A program made the position numbers and the translations under genes. The notes beneath the pieces are model-generated. The model was not told where the DNA came from. It did no database searches and saw only the letters and a program-made list of their open reading frames with translations. 64,000 bases of DNA from Larus michahellis (lineage: Eukaryota > Chordata > Aves > Charadriiformes > Laridae). Positions 39,667 to 50,721 of the stretch are shown piece after piece (position 1 is the stretch's first letter; each line of letters opens with the position of its first letter). The stretch spans positions 113,035,579 through 113,099,578 of the forward strand of contig NC_133897.1 in NCBI RefSeq assembly GCF_964199755.1, in the 5' to 3' direction.

Positions 39667-39816
39667 CTAGCATAGTCCACCAGAATATTCATCCTCTTCC
39701 TCTTCAGCGTGAGAGCCCACTGCAGCTGGTCCTCTTGCTTTGTCTTGTGCAGCGTTTGGCGATTTCTTCTTCATTCCACCTCCTGGGACCACCAAGGTAA
39801 GACCAAGCTTGGCATA
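39667..39816 (-). CDS. NAPG: NAPG exon 12 (last coding exon)
   Basis: It encodes YAKLGLTLVVPGGGMKKKSP, a variable linker (NAAQDKARGPAAVGSHA) and EEEEDEYSGGLC, then TAG. The acceptor on the minus strand is TTATTGTCAG. The linker is the least conserved part and probably accounts for the small length difference from mammals. Confidence 0.96.
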   Translation of the reverse strand, partial: YAKLGLTLVVPGGGMKKKSPNAAQDKARGPAAVGSHAEEEEDEYSGGLC

Positions 39817-42800
39817 CTGACAATAACAAGGCAAGTTTAATTTCTGTACTACCACCCAACTAAAATCTTGTTGAATTGCACTGAATTGATTGATGCTCGC
39901 AATAAACAAGCAGGTAACATTCAGTACGTAAAACAGATTGATGCTGCTCTCAGATCTTTTTTTTTCCAGCCTAGAATAAGCCTAACATTGGTTCTTTTTT
40001 TTTTTTCCTCCTATCTCAAACACTCTTGGGAATGGGATGCGATGTCTGTACTGACACTACTTATTATAGAATAATTTGGCCACTTCATACAGTTTTTGTG
40101 CTTCAAGCTTTATGTAAAAAAAAAAATAAAATTTCAGTATGCAGCTCTGCATACATTATCTAGTAAAAGTTCACGTAAAAATTCTTACAAGTGTTTTCCA
40201 GTAAGACTAGTACCTTAATTTTTACTATTCAACATAGTAACAAAGTAAAATTAGTCAATAACGTTAAAAAGTTTGGCATGGATGGATGTCTCCTTTACTT
40301 CACATCTTTCCTATCCTTATACTTCCTACAATTTAAAAGTACAATTTAAAAAAAAAAAATGTGAGGGGGGCACAATTACTTCCTTAAAATAAAATTAAAA
40401 AAACCCCCGATCTTTCATTAATTAGTACCTTGCTATGGAGTAAGTGCTAAAAAAAAAAAAAAAACCATTTAACAATACCATCCTGTAGGCATCATAGGCA
40501 TCATATTCTACAACGTTTATGCAAAAGAATCAGGCATATGGTATTTCTGAGACAAAGCACAAGTGGCAAATTGTTCTGGTCCCTAAGGAACCAAACAGAA
40601 GGGAACACAAATTTAGCATACTGATCAAACAAACTCAGCAAATCCATAATAAACTGCTCTTTCACCTAAGTCTTCCCACCGTCTGAAAGGGACAGTGATG
40701 TGGGAATTTACGCTGGCAGGCAGCAAAGTAAAAGAATACATAAAGCTCACAGGCACAGGGCAGGATGACAGAGCAAATCACAATAATACACAGACTCTGC
40801 TCTTCTTATTTCTCCTCTACTAGAAAAAAAAAAATCTCAACCTGAACAAGGAAAAATATCATTAAGAAAAATACACATGAACTGCCTACTTACATCATTG
40901 TCCATATATTTGAACAGTGGCAAATTACAGACTTCAGAAACTTGATCCTGATCTTGCTGGTCATACCCTTCTAAAAGTTGCTCTAGTGCTGCACAGTCTT
41001 CACTTCCATTAAATCCCGGTATACTGAAGGAAATTAAGAGTTCATTTAGGGAATTTCTGCAATCTACTTGATACTCAGCTATTCTATCTTTAAATGCTGC
41101 TGATTGATAGCAGAAGAGCAAGCAGCTTTTAAGAATCTGATGGACTGCTTATTCCACAGAACTGCCCATAACCACTTTGATTTCTCCAGATCATATCCAT
41201 AAAATTAAACTTTCAGCAATATTAGTTTGCATGCTGAGAATAAGACTACAATCACAGTCAAGACAAAAAGAGTACTAGAATTTTTCAGATTTTCCTGACT
41301 AGTCAATAAACTCTTCCTCTACTTTATATACAGAAAAATTCTGTAATGAGTTTCTACATATAAAGTACAAATTGAAGACTTGGAAAATATGAGCAAGATG
41401 TTTAAAGATTGATCTTGAAAGATTCTTTCTAAAAATAAAGCACAATTTAACTTACACATATGTTCAAGTCATTTCACTAAAAAACCAGTTTAAGTAAAAA
41501 TACGTTGTTTCAGTATTTTGTTACTGAAGTCCTAATGAAAGCTGAAACAGAGAGTTGCTGGGAAAGCCTCCGGAACCAGGATTAAACACTAATCCAGATT
41601 TTGACATCAGAATATTCTTCTGGATGTGTAAAGAATGCCTTCTTCATTTCAATGTATTCAACTGGACTACTTTCTGTTTTAATTAATGAAACATTCAGTT
41701 TACAATTATAGGACGCAAAGTAGACTTACCTATAGCTTTCCCTCACACATCTTTCTGCAGCAACATAATCATTTCTGTGAAGATGAACTAAGACTTGAGC
41801 AATAGTTTTCTAAACAAAAACAAAAAAAACACAATCTGATGATTCTTTAGAAATTAACAGTAAAATATGAGAAAAATACCAGACTGCTAATACTTAGCGT
41901 GAAAAAGTAGTAAGCCATATCCTCAGGTGGTATGAAACAGATTATCTCCTATAACATTGCAATGAACTGTTGTACCAAGTAACAGTTTTTGTGGTTTGTC
42001 ATTTTTGAAAACATCTTTATTTTTCATGTGTTTGTTGATATCGACAGCTCTTGTAGATAACAGCATCTTATCTTCAACATTGTAGCAAAGCATCTTATCT
42101 TCAACATTGTAGCAAAAAAGCACAGTTAGAGGTTGCAGAAACATGCACTACCACAAATTCTCATCACTTAGCAAGAAACGTATCCCTAAATCAAGACGTA
42201 CATATGGTCACCCAGATGTCAGCTGTTATTAGTTACTCAGAAAAACTTGAAATGCGCTATCAGAAATTGACTCTTAGAATTTACCTTATAGCATGTTGGG
42301 TAATTTTCAATTTCCTTATAAATACTTTTTTCCTTTTGAAGAGACAATGCAGCCTCATCTAATCTAAAAAAAAAACAAAAACAAAAACAACAAAACAAAC
42401 CAACACAAAAAACAGGAGTATCAGTGCCAGGAATACAGCATAATGAACCTGAGGCTAATTACAAAGTTTTTAATACATCAGCAAGTCTACTGGAATAAAA
42501 AGCAGTACAACTAAAAATCAGCAGTAGATCTTACTAACAGAGCAGGTTAAGAAATACATAGTCAGTGATTCCTTTGGGACACATGCAGGCTAAGAACAAC
42601 TCTAGTATTCATTCAGAGAAACTTAATTTTTCATAACATGGTATAAGATGAATGCCTTGTTAGGTACCCTAACAGATTTCTCTATGTCATGAGGTTATGA
42701 TAAGCTATCAGTAAGTCTGATATCCACAAACTATCAATATTAAGTCATAATAACTGCTTTTGGGTTTGAATACTCTTTTAATCATATTAAACTTCTAGAA

Positions 42801-45800
42801 ATTATCAATAACACATGAGCCATAAAGCAGCAGAGCAACCAAGTCTTTCTGATGCTCTGAAGGTATATTGACTCACTTTCACAGACAGACTTTCAAGTTG
42901 CTTTGTAAATTTCCTTTTCTGACTACAATTCTGCAATGAAATATAGCGTCTTAAAAGTAGAGTTAGAAACCCAGACAATTTCTTAAAGGAACTACATGTT
43001 TCAGTGAAGCACATCTAAGCTGAACTGCAGGTCAAGTTTGGTGCTAGCAATCAACCATTAAAATAAATTCCCATCGAGACTCCAAGATACGCTCTTCTTT
43101 AAGAAGTCCAGAATCAGACTGCTGCAAACAGCTTTCCTTCCTCAGGTTAGTCACTTAATTCCCATTTTATATTCCACAGCTACAGAAGACTTCCAAGTAC
43201 TTTCTACATATTAGTGCTGGAAGGAAAAAATAATAGTTTCCTGAAGTAGTTTAAGAAATAATGAAAACTGGTGTATGTGCTTTCTAGCTATTCAACAAAC
43301 ACAAAGGAAACAAAGCCTTACAGCCCACATTCTCCCATGCCAGAACACAAAACAGGTGGATCCTGGATGAACTTGGCATATCCCAGAGAAACTGAATTTT
43401 AGTTTGAAGTACATCTCAAAGAATTAAGTTACAGTATATAACGCAAACACAGCAAGAAAAAAAACAATGAAAATCACTATTAAAGATTCAATTATGTTTA
43501 AGGGGGGAAAAAAAAAAGGCATAAAGCTATACCTGCGTCCTCTGACTAGAAGTCTTGATGCTTTCCCTAGCATTTCTAATGCTTGCCGTAAACGTTCTTC
43601 ATTCTAGAGAAGAACAAAAAGAATTGATGCATTTTATTTCATTTGGACAGAATTAAGACTACTAGACCTTAATCTAAGTGTCATCTGTAACTTAGAACAA
43701 CTGCTAATTTGTGTATCAGCAGTTCACGTACTCAAGGGAAATATGAAGAGTATTGGTGCACACAAGTCCCACAGCCAGCTCCTGTATGGATCTACAGAGC
43801 AAAGCAACACTAATGCAAACTTGCTAATCTGGAAACACGTGACAACGTACACCAAGGTACACCAGTGGCAGCAGCAAAAAGGCAAACCATCTGCTCATGG
43901 GATGCGTAGAGTATCAAGCAAACACTTTTCCTCTATGCCTTCAAGGATTTCAAACTATTTTAGGCTCCAGAATTCAACAGCAGCCATGTTCCTGCCTACC
44001 CTCCAGGCTGCCCAACAAGAGGCAGAAACATACAAAATTCAGATTCAGTCAAGTCCCAAACTGAGAAAAAGACAAAGCAAACTGATTCCTAACTCTTATA
44101 GTCTCCTTTTCTGCAGCATAAGAAGCCTTCAGCTTCATTACTCAGCCACTGATGTGAAGGGAAGGAAAAATAATTTAGAACCTAATCTTAGGCTTTTTCT
44201 TAACTTTATAGTTGACCCTAACCACTAATTCATTCACCTTCATATACTTTCTGGGACTGCAAAACTCTTTGCTGGTGGAAATAAAAGAACAACAAACCAA
44301 CTCCAAAACCCCCCACTTACTTCAAACACTGATGCTGCTTGCTGATAGAGCTGCACAGCCTTCTCTGGGCTCACATTTTCTATTAACCTGCAATAAGCAT
44401 AAAACATTTATCTTCAGATGAAATGAAAGTATTTTTTAACCTAAAAGCATCAAAAAGGCAAGAAAGAAAACCAAAGACATACCCATGCCCTGCATGCATT
44501 CTAGCCACCAAGACCACAGACTTACTTTCCAGCCCGTTCCAGTGCAATAGCAGCTGTATCTGGTGTCCCATTCTCCAGGTACATCATACTGGCTTTCTCG
44601 ATCAGCTGAACTGCTTCAGGGAGTCTCTGCATCTCCTGCAAAGCAACAGTCAGAGGAATGATGCCATCAGGAACTACACACAATTACGTACAATGAAACA
44701 AATCGAACCAAAGTGTAATACTTTATTTATTAAGATTCTAATTTTATTTACAAGCTCGTAGAGCTAGTGAAAGCTGACCAACAACTCCTTAAAACTCATT
44801 TGTTAAGTACCAAACTTTCATGAATTTGCAGTAGTTTAGAGCAAAAGTAGCACCACTCTTCTGTTACCTTGACATGAGGCCCTCACCTTTCCTTCTAAGA
44901 AAGGAAAACCATTTTTCCCCCCCCAATTAAAAATGTCACTTCCCTAACCTAGTGAGGGTATTTGTGGGAACTACGAGTCAACAGAAAAATATCATTTGAA
45001 TATGCAATTCAGTTACATATATTTGTAAAACGATCCAGTGTACAAGATCCTTCACTATAAAACAGAACTTTCTAATAAAAAGTAGTAAATGAAAATACCT
45101 TCAGCATCATGCCAGCTTGTTCATAAGCTCTGCAGAGAAAAAATTATAATTTAGTTAGATATGGTGTATTTCAGGAAGCTGTAGTTAACGTGCATCAGCT
45201 GTCACTTCACTATTACTATTTAATGCTTTGAAGATGTTTTAAGTGTTTTATCTAATGAGACAGTGCATGCGTAACATTATCTTCCACAAATGAAGTGCTC
45301 CAACCACACTCCCCATTAAAAATCTATTCTCATGATCTGACCCACAAGCAATATTTGGATTATTTGTCATTATCTGCTTGCTTTGAAGTAGTCTTTAATT
45401 AAAAATTTTCTTTATAAGAATGCATAGAATTTCAAAATAACAGAAAGTTAATGTAAGAAAAAATATTTTACATCAAAAAGGTGCTGAAAAATGTCAAAAT
45501 CATCATTTCTTCAGATGGCCATTGCAGGTTTTCAGACTTTCCTAGCCCCCACTTCCATTAAACTGATTTTGAAACAGCAAAATCACTTGAACCATACCAT
45601 TTACTACAGCAAGATCAAAGTGATAGTTCGTGCTTGTAGCATATGTTAGAAAATTTGTTTCAGATTATTCAGTGCTTCTGTACTTACTTGGCAGCATGGA
45701 AGAGACTGGAAGTAACATTGTCAAAGTCAAGGACAAAAGCCACAAAAATAGAATGCAGAAAAGTTATCAGTGTGCAAAATCTTATGGAAGTACTAGTTTC

Positions 45801-48800
45801 AAAGTAAGGAATCCCATAAAGGCAAACCAAACCTACTACATTTGTAGGCAAGGTGTCAAAAATAAATACTTCTAAGGACAGAATAAACACAACATACCAA
45901 AGTATAACTGCATACAAAGTTGTAAAAAGCACATTTATTTGAAGTATGTTCTGGGATACCAAATACTACTACAAGTACTACAATAAAGTCAGAGTGGCAT
46001 TTAGTTTATACTATCCATTTGTAGGTATTTTAAAAAGAAATATAATAATTTCTGAATAAGTACATAGGCATTTCAGGCAGTGATCAGCATCTTATCACTC
46101 AAAATGTTATTGGAAACAACACAGATTTTCTAACCACTCAGAGCACACAGGAATAGTCTTTTAAAATACAATTTTGTTAGACTGAGAAAATGCTCGGATA
46201 TATTAAATACATCTTCTACCACCCCTATTACCCCATTCTAAGTAGCAATTAGTCAGCTTCTTGGAAAAAAAAATAATCAATGAAAAGATACGCTTTATTG
46301 TTTTCATGTGCCTCAGCTTCCCGTAAACAGGCTTCCCTTGCCTGGTCAAACTGCTTGGCATTCTTAAAAGCAACAGCTGCAAAAAATCAAATAAAGTTCT
46401 TATTTACAGCTTGCCATTTTCCTTTTTTCACCATTTCTGCTCAAGAATTTAGCTACGTAAAGATACAAACAGACTCTTTAAATTAATGGTTACAGTTTAC
46501 CAAGCTCTTCCAAAAAACTCCCATGACAGTCCTCCTTGCTTCATTAATCACTTTGATAACATTAAAAACATTTATTGTCAACAACACTTCCATACCATCA
46601 TGGTACCACACATTGTGCATAATGTGTTCAGCTGGATTTTGGAACTAACTCGCTCACTCTGTATTTTAATTACGGAACTGCAGGAATGCACGTGTATATG
46701 GTTTTAATCATTAGAGGTTATACAAAATCAGTATTGCAGGAATAGAAGTGCACCATCAACAAAGCATACCTGTAACCTCCTCAACACAACCAATTCAGGG
46801 CACAAATATTTTTTTCTATCTCCATTAGACAGAAAGGACATTAAAGTAGGATTTAAAGTAAATTCCAATTTATAAATGCTCCAGTTGCTCTTCCAAGTTT
46901 GTACTTTTTTATTCAGGCTTAAATGAATGAATAGGAATGTCTACAGTAGGAAGCCAAAAAGCCATGATAAACTGCTATTATCAAAAAGAAGAAAATGTTT
47001 TAAGAGCATAAAGGAATCAACTAGTAAGAATTTTATATTTAGTGTGACACTTGCAGTGGAAAAAAGGCAGAAAAGAGATCTTACTACACCTAAAAAACCA
47101 CAAAACCGGCAGAATCTCTCTACATTACTGAGACAGTCTTTGTCCGGACATGTAAGATGATGAAAAAGCAAAATTTTAAAAACAGCTCAAATGTTTGCTG
47201 TTTTGTAGGTAAAGTCATAGGATTTGGGGATGGACAAGTGAAAGAAGGAACGCTTTATTTTTATCACACATAGTAATATAAAAAATAGAAGCTGTACGCT
47301 TAAAAAAAATATTGTTTTTACAACTGTTCTAGATCTCCACGTAAAATCTGATACTTATTTTGCAGTGCTACTAAGAGTATTTTTTTTGTCATTTCATCTT
47401 ACTTTGTCCTCACAACAGTTTTACTTTCACAGTAATGTAAAATAATTAAAATGTTATCAGCTTAAAGAATACTTTCAAGCCATAAAGTATATGGCCATAT
47501 TTACAGACATACATACCTGCCTTCCCATATTCAGTAGCTGCACTGTCATAATCTGGTTTCCACTTTAACAATCCAGTTTTCAGACTAAAATGCAAGAAGA
47601 AAGGCCTATTAACAAGGAGTAAAGAATTTATATTTTACCTTCAAATATATATTTCAGATATATTTAAAACTTTAGACTACCTCCGTGCCAATTACCTATA
47701 TACCAATACTATGGTGGCATCGCCACTGTAAAAATAAATGCTGGAATTGTTAGGAATTGCATAAAGCACTGCAATGATCTCCCATAGTTACATGCCTTGC
47801 CCTAACAAGCTTCTGCTGTCATCAGAGAGTCCTCACCAGTCCAGCTCGTCAACAGTAAAGAAGCCAAAAGAAGAATACTTACACCTACACCAATATATCT
47901 CAAGATTTCTAATACCACAACACCTAACAGCACTTTTTGTTACACATCCTGAATTTCCCAGTGTTTCTCTACAGTGATTTTTTTGCTGCTAAGAATTATC
48001 AAAGACTCTCCACTGCATACACCAATGAAAGAATTTACTTACCAACACAAAGACAAAGCCTCTTATGTCATTTATATGTCTAGAGTGAATCATGACACTA
48101 AATGGCATCACGTGTACACACAGCCACACATATACATAGGGAAAAATATACATTGCAAAATGAGGTGAGTCATCAGGCAATGTTAATTTCAATATTATGA
48201 CTTCCACACTTCTAAAACAAATATAAAAATTACCATAACTTTAGAGACCACTTCCATATTTGTCACAGGCAGATACTTCAGATGCAACACATGCTTAATT
48301 TGGAAAAACAGTTGTATATAGACTCTATGTTGGTTTTGTTGTCTTACTTGGATGAAAGCCACAGTATGTAACTCTAAAGCAAGCCTTTATATTGTGTTAT
48401 TTTTATCACAGACAAATGCATTGCACTAAAATACACAATGCTTTAAATCTGCACACAATTTGAGATTTAGGTGCCTTTTATTTCAAATGCTTTCCAGGAT
48501 AAGCTTAAAATGAATTCCACTGAAAGGCAGTTATGGTCAAGTAATTTGAAAAAGATACTCTGGTACAGATTTTTTTATTCTGAGAAGGCCTCTCCTCTAT
48601 CACAGTTTATACTTTTGATCCATGATTTCTGGATGGCCCATCGCTATTCTAACTAAAATTATAGCATTTTTGGATTAGTCATCTCTATTACATCTACACT
48701 GTAGGCTGTGAGATTGAGACTTACAAGCAAAATTAAGTGTTAAAATACACATGCAAAGACTATCATACGTAGATGTTAAGCCAACACAGGTCTTTGAGGC

Positions 48801-49697
48801 TATCTAAAAAGAAATAATCACACATAGGCAGGAAGCACACACCATCTCAGCAAGGTTATGCTTTTTTCTTCACCACAATCCCCATAACACTTTTCTCCCG
48901 CTTGCCTGTCTCCCACTAACTTTAGCAGAAGAGCAGAAGTGACTCCTCTGGTTTTCCAGTTGGGGTCACAGCAATAAACGTGGTCCTTCAGGAAACCTGC
49001 ACAGGCTCCAGGCCTCTGAGCCGCACCGACACCACTCCTTAGCTTTAGGGCCCCTTTATTCTCCCAGTTCCGGGAAGAAGGGGGCCCTTTACCACCGGCC
49101 CCCTGTAGGGAGGGACCCCCGAGGCAGAAGAGGGGCCGAGCAGCCATGTCCTCCCACTCCCCCAGTCCCGTACCTCCCTTCCCTTCCCCTGAGGTCACGT
49201 CGCGGTCCCCCCGCCAGCCCCGCCGTGGAGTCACCACCTCCCCACGGGCTGCTCCTTCCCCACCGCTCCGCGCGGGGCACCATGGGAGCCGTAGTTCCCC
49301 AGAGGCTTCCACTCCCCACATAGGCGCCGGCGAGAACTACAACTCCCAAGAACCCACCCCGGCCCCCCGGCCGCGGCCCAGGGGTGAAGAAGGGGTACCG
49401 AGCGGCCGCGCTAAACCGGCGGACAGCAGCCCCAGGGCTCAGAGGCCGCGGGGAAGGTAACCGCGTCGGGCGAGCAGCCCGCTCCGCCGAGCCCCGCTCA
49501 AGCAGGCGGCGATACGACGCCTCCATGGGGCGGCCGGGCCTGACAGGCCGGGCGCTGAGCTGGCAGCCATGGCACCCACTCGCCAGCTTTCCCCCCCACC
49601 CAACTCCGGCCGACCGACCTCCCTCCCTCCCCTCCGCTCACTATTTCTCCGCTTTGGCGATGTGCTCGAGTGCCTCATTAATCTTCTGCGCCGCCAT
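39667..49697 (-). CDS. NAPG: NAPG, gamma-SNAP (complete, 12 coding exons)
   Basis: Gamma-SNAP is a cytosolic adaptor that binds SNARE complexes and recruits the ATPase NSF, which takes them apart after membrane fusion. Twelve minus-strand exons with GT-AG borders join in frame to 945 nt, or 314 codons plus TAG. I recall the human protein as 312 residues. Recognised blocks in order are MAAQKINEALEHIAKAEKY, LKWKPDYDSAATEYGKA, the AREACLREAEAHENNK helix, the EAVQLIEKASMMYLENGTPD helices, SIPGFNGSEDCAALEQLLEG and the acidic end EEEEDEYSGGLC typical of gamma- rather than alpha/beta-SNAP. The fold is a TPR-like helical array. The start ATG (49697-49695) has G at -3 and +4 and lies in a CpG island, as expected for a housekeeping promoter. 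No stops or frameshifts are seen. Confidence 0.97.
40894..41023 (-). CDS. NAPG: NAPG exon 11
   Basis: 130 nt with acceptor TTCCTTCAG and donor GAT|GTAAGT. It encodes SIPGFNGSEDCAALEQLLEG followed by YDQQDQDQVSEVCNLPLFKY and MDND. This is a strongly conserved gamma-SNAP block. Confidence 0.97.
41730..41809 (-). CDS. NAPG: NAPG exon 10
   Basis: 80 nt with acceptor TTTGTTTAG and donor TATAG|GTAAGT. It encodes KTIAQVLVHLHRNDYVAAER plus CVRESY, with two bases carried to exon 11. Confidence 0.96.
42063..42116. repeat. 27-bp exact tandem duplication in a NAPG intron
   Basis: Two identical adjacent copies (42063-42089 and 42090-42116) lie in the intron between exons 10 and 9. The exact identity suggests a recent slippage duplication. 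Confidence 0.9.
42285..42363 (-). CDS. NAPG: NAPG exon 9
   Basis: 79 nt with acceptor TTTTTTTAG and donor TATAAG|GTAAAT. It encodes RLDEAALSLQKEKSIYKEIE and NYPTCYK. A poly(A)-rich (CAAAA)n tract (about 42365-42405) lies immediately upstream in the sense of the gene. Confidence 0.95.
43533..43603 (-). CDS. NAPG: NAPG exon 8
   Basis: 71 nt with acceptor TTCTCTAG and donor CGCAG|GTATAG. It encodes NEERLRQALEMLGKASRLLV and RGR, with two bases carried to exon 9. Confidence 0.96.
44321..44387 (-). CDS. NAPG: NAPG exon 7
   Basis: 67 nt with acceptor TTATTGCAG and donor TTTGAA|GTAAGT. It encodes KLIENVSPEKAVQLYQQAAS and VFE. The first Lys codon spans the exon 6/7 junction. Confidence 0.96.
44526..44635 (-). 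CDS. NAPG: NAPG exon 6
   Basis: 110 nt with acceptor GCTTTGCAG and donor GGAAA|GTAAGT. It encodes EMQRLPEAVQLIEKASMMYL and ENGTPDTAAIALERAG, the central helical repeats that match vertebrate gamma-SNAP. Confidence 0.97.
45099..45129 (-). CDS. NAPG: NAPG exon 5 (31-nt microexon)
   Basis: Only 31 nt, between acceptor TTCTCTGCAG and donor CTGAAG|GTATTT. With two carried bases it encodes KAYEQAGMMLK exactly as the protein family requires. Both neighbouring junctions keep the frame. Confidence 0.93.
45688..45705 (-). CDS. NAPG: NAPG exon 4 (18-nt microexon)
   Basis: Only 18 nt. The acceptor ACTTCCAG and donor CCAA|GTAAGT bound a segment that, with two bases carried from exon 3, encodes ALFHAA plus two bases of the next Lys. 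These residues are needed to join ...AEAHENNK to KAYEQAG.... Automatic gene finders could miss it. Confidence 0.92.
46292..46376 (-). CDS. NAPG: NAPG exon 3
   Basis: 85 nt with acceptor TTTTTGCAG and donor AAAGC|GTATCT. It encodes AVAFKNAKQFDQAREACLRE and AEAHENNK, a helical hairpin of the SNAP fold. Confidence 0.96.
47517..47584 (-). CDS. NAPG: NAPG exon 2
   Basis: 68 nt with acceptor CATTTTAG and donor GGCAG|GTATGT. It encodes YLKTGLLKWKPDYDSAATEY and GKA. The Tyr codon is split with exon 1. Confidence 0.96.
49277..49295 (-). promoter_or_regulatory. ZNF143/THAP11-like site
   Basis: The minus strand reads ACTACGGCTCCCATGGTGC, close to the ACTACAATTCCCATGATGC-type element bound by ZNF143 at vertebrate promoters. 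It lies in the CpG island inside NAPG intron 1. Recognised by eye only. Confidence 0.6.
49336..49348 (+). promoter_or_regulatory. Second ZNF143-like core site, opposite orientation
   Basis: ACTACAACTCCCA on the + strand matches the ACTACAATTCCCA core with one change. It is about 40 bp from, and inverted to, the site at 49277-49295. Confidence 0.6.
49642..49697 (-). CDS. NAPG: NAPG exon 1 (coding part)
   Basis: ATG at 49697-49695 followed by MAAQKINEALEHIAKAEK and two bases of Tyr; the donor is AAATA|GTGAGC. The start is supported by the exact gamma-SNAP N-terminus and a good Kozak context (G at -3 and +4). The 5' UTR lies at higher coordinates in the CpG island, and the transcription start is not determined. 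Confidence 0.97.
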
Positions 49698-50167
49698 CTC
49701 GCCTGCCGGTGTGGGGAGGGTGGCCGGCGCTCCGCCGCCCTGCGCGCCCGCTACGGAACGCCGCGGGGCTCACGGGGCGCCGAGGGGAGGGGCTCGGCAC
49801 TGGGGACTCCGCCTCCCTCGCGGCGCCTGCGCGGCCGTTGGTGGCAGTTAGTGGCCGTTGGTGGCCGTTGCGGCGTCATGGCGTGGCCGACTCGGTGGGC
49901 GATGACGGGGGGCAAGCTGTCTCTCGCTCTCCTTCCCCGGCAGCCCGGCGGGGGGATGTCACCTGGCAGGGGTCCTGCAGGTGGGTGGCTGCCCCCACGG
50001 CGTTGGGCTGTGCCTCGCTCCGGGGAGCTGGAAAGATACCTCTGCTGCAGGAGCCCTCTGCCCCGTCCCCTCCAAGGCCAAGAGAAGCTTTTTAGAAAAT
50101 AGGGATGAGCGCAGGCCTGCGTTTCCCAGGGTTTTCAAACGTAGGCCAGGTTTTGGTGGAAGTGCAT

Positions 50168-50721
50168 TGTGGTTTAACCCTAGCCAGCAGCTGGGACCAT
50201 GCAGCCGCTGACTCGCTCCCTCAGCTAGGATGAGGAAGGGAATCGGAAAAGTGAAAAGACTCTTGGCTTTAATAGACAGTTTAATAGGTAAAGCAAAAGC
50301 CACACAAGCAAAGCAAACCAAGGAAGGAATTCATTCACTGCTTCCCATCATTGGGCAGGTGGTCAGCTATCTCCAGGAAAGCGGGACTCCATTACACGTA
50401 ACATTTCCTTGGGAAGACAAATGCCATCGCTCTGAACATTTCCTCCACCCTCCTTCCCCCAGCTTGATATGCTGAACATAGTGTTGTATGGTTTGGAATA
50501 TCCCTTTGGTCAGTTGGGGTCAGCCGTCCCAGCTGTGTCCGCTTCCAACTTCTTGTGCACTCCCAGGCTACTTGCTGGTGGGTGGTGTGAGAAGCAGAAA
50601 AGGCCTTGACTTCCTAGCAACAACCAAAACCACTAGGGTGTTTCTCATCCCAAATCCAAAACATAGCACTATATCAGCTGCTAGCAAGAAAGTCAACTCT
50701 ATCCCAGCTGAAACCATGACA
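50168..50721 (-). mobile_element. Solo LTR of an avian endogenous retrovirus
   Basis: The element starts and ends with TG...CA. On the minus strand it begins TGTCATGGTTTCAGCTGGGA, includes 'ccaactgaccaaagggatattccaaaccat' and a poly(A)-signal-like CTATTAAACTGT, and ends GGTTAAACCACA. I recognise this as an LTR type very frequent in avian genomes. No internal retroviral genes flank it, so it is a solo LTR left by recombination. A clean target duplication is not visible (GTGCAT on one side, AAACGT on the other), so the borders may be off by a few bases or diverged. Confidence 0.85.

Larger units (their letters stand above)
47585..49641 (-). other. NAPG: NAPG intron 1 and 3' half of the CpG island
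   Basis: An intron of 2.06 kb. Its gene-proximal end (about 49150-49641) is GC- and CpG-rich. The rest is AT-rich without a recognised repeat. The island part carries two ZNF143-like sites, listed separately. The other NAPG introns (39817-40893, 41024-41729, 41810-42284, 42364-43532, 43604-44320, 44388-44525, 44636-45098, 45130-45687, 45706-46291, 46377-47516) are AT-rich, and I see no gene in them. Confidence 0.8.
49150..50100. promoter_or_regulatory. NAPG: CpG island and NAPG promoter
   Basis: About 950 bp of dense CpG spanning NAPG exon 1, the start of intron 1 and the upstream region. No TATA box is evident, so a dispersed housekeeping-type promoter is inferred. A GCGCCTGCGC string (49823-49832), resembling part of an NRF1 palindrome, lies about 130 bp upstream of the ATG. 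A degenerate tandem of GGCCGTTGGTG-like units follows at about 49834-49872. ORFs on the + strand here are composition artefacts. Confidence 0.85.

Noticed and set aside
49569..50102. 177-codon + strand ORF and other long frames in the GC-rich region
   Set aside because: Produced by CpG-island composition over the NAPG promoter. No conserved protein sequence. A divergent transcript cannot be excluded but is not supported.
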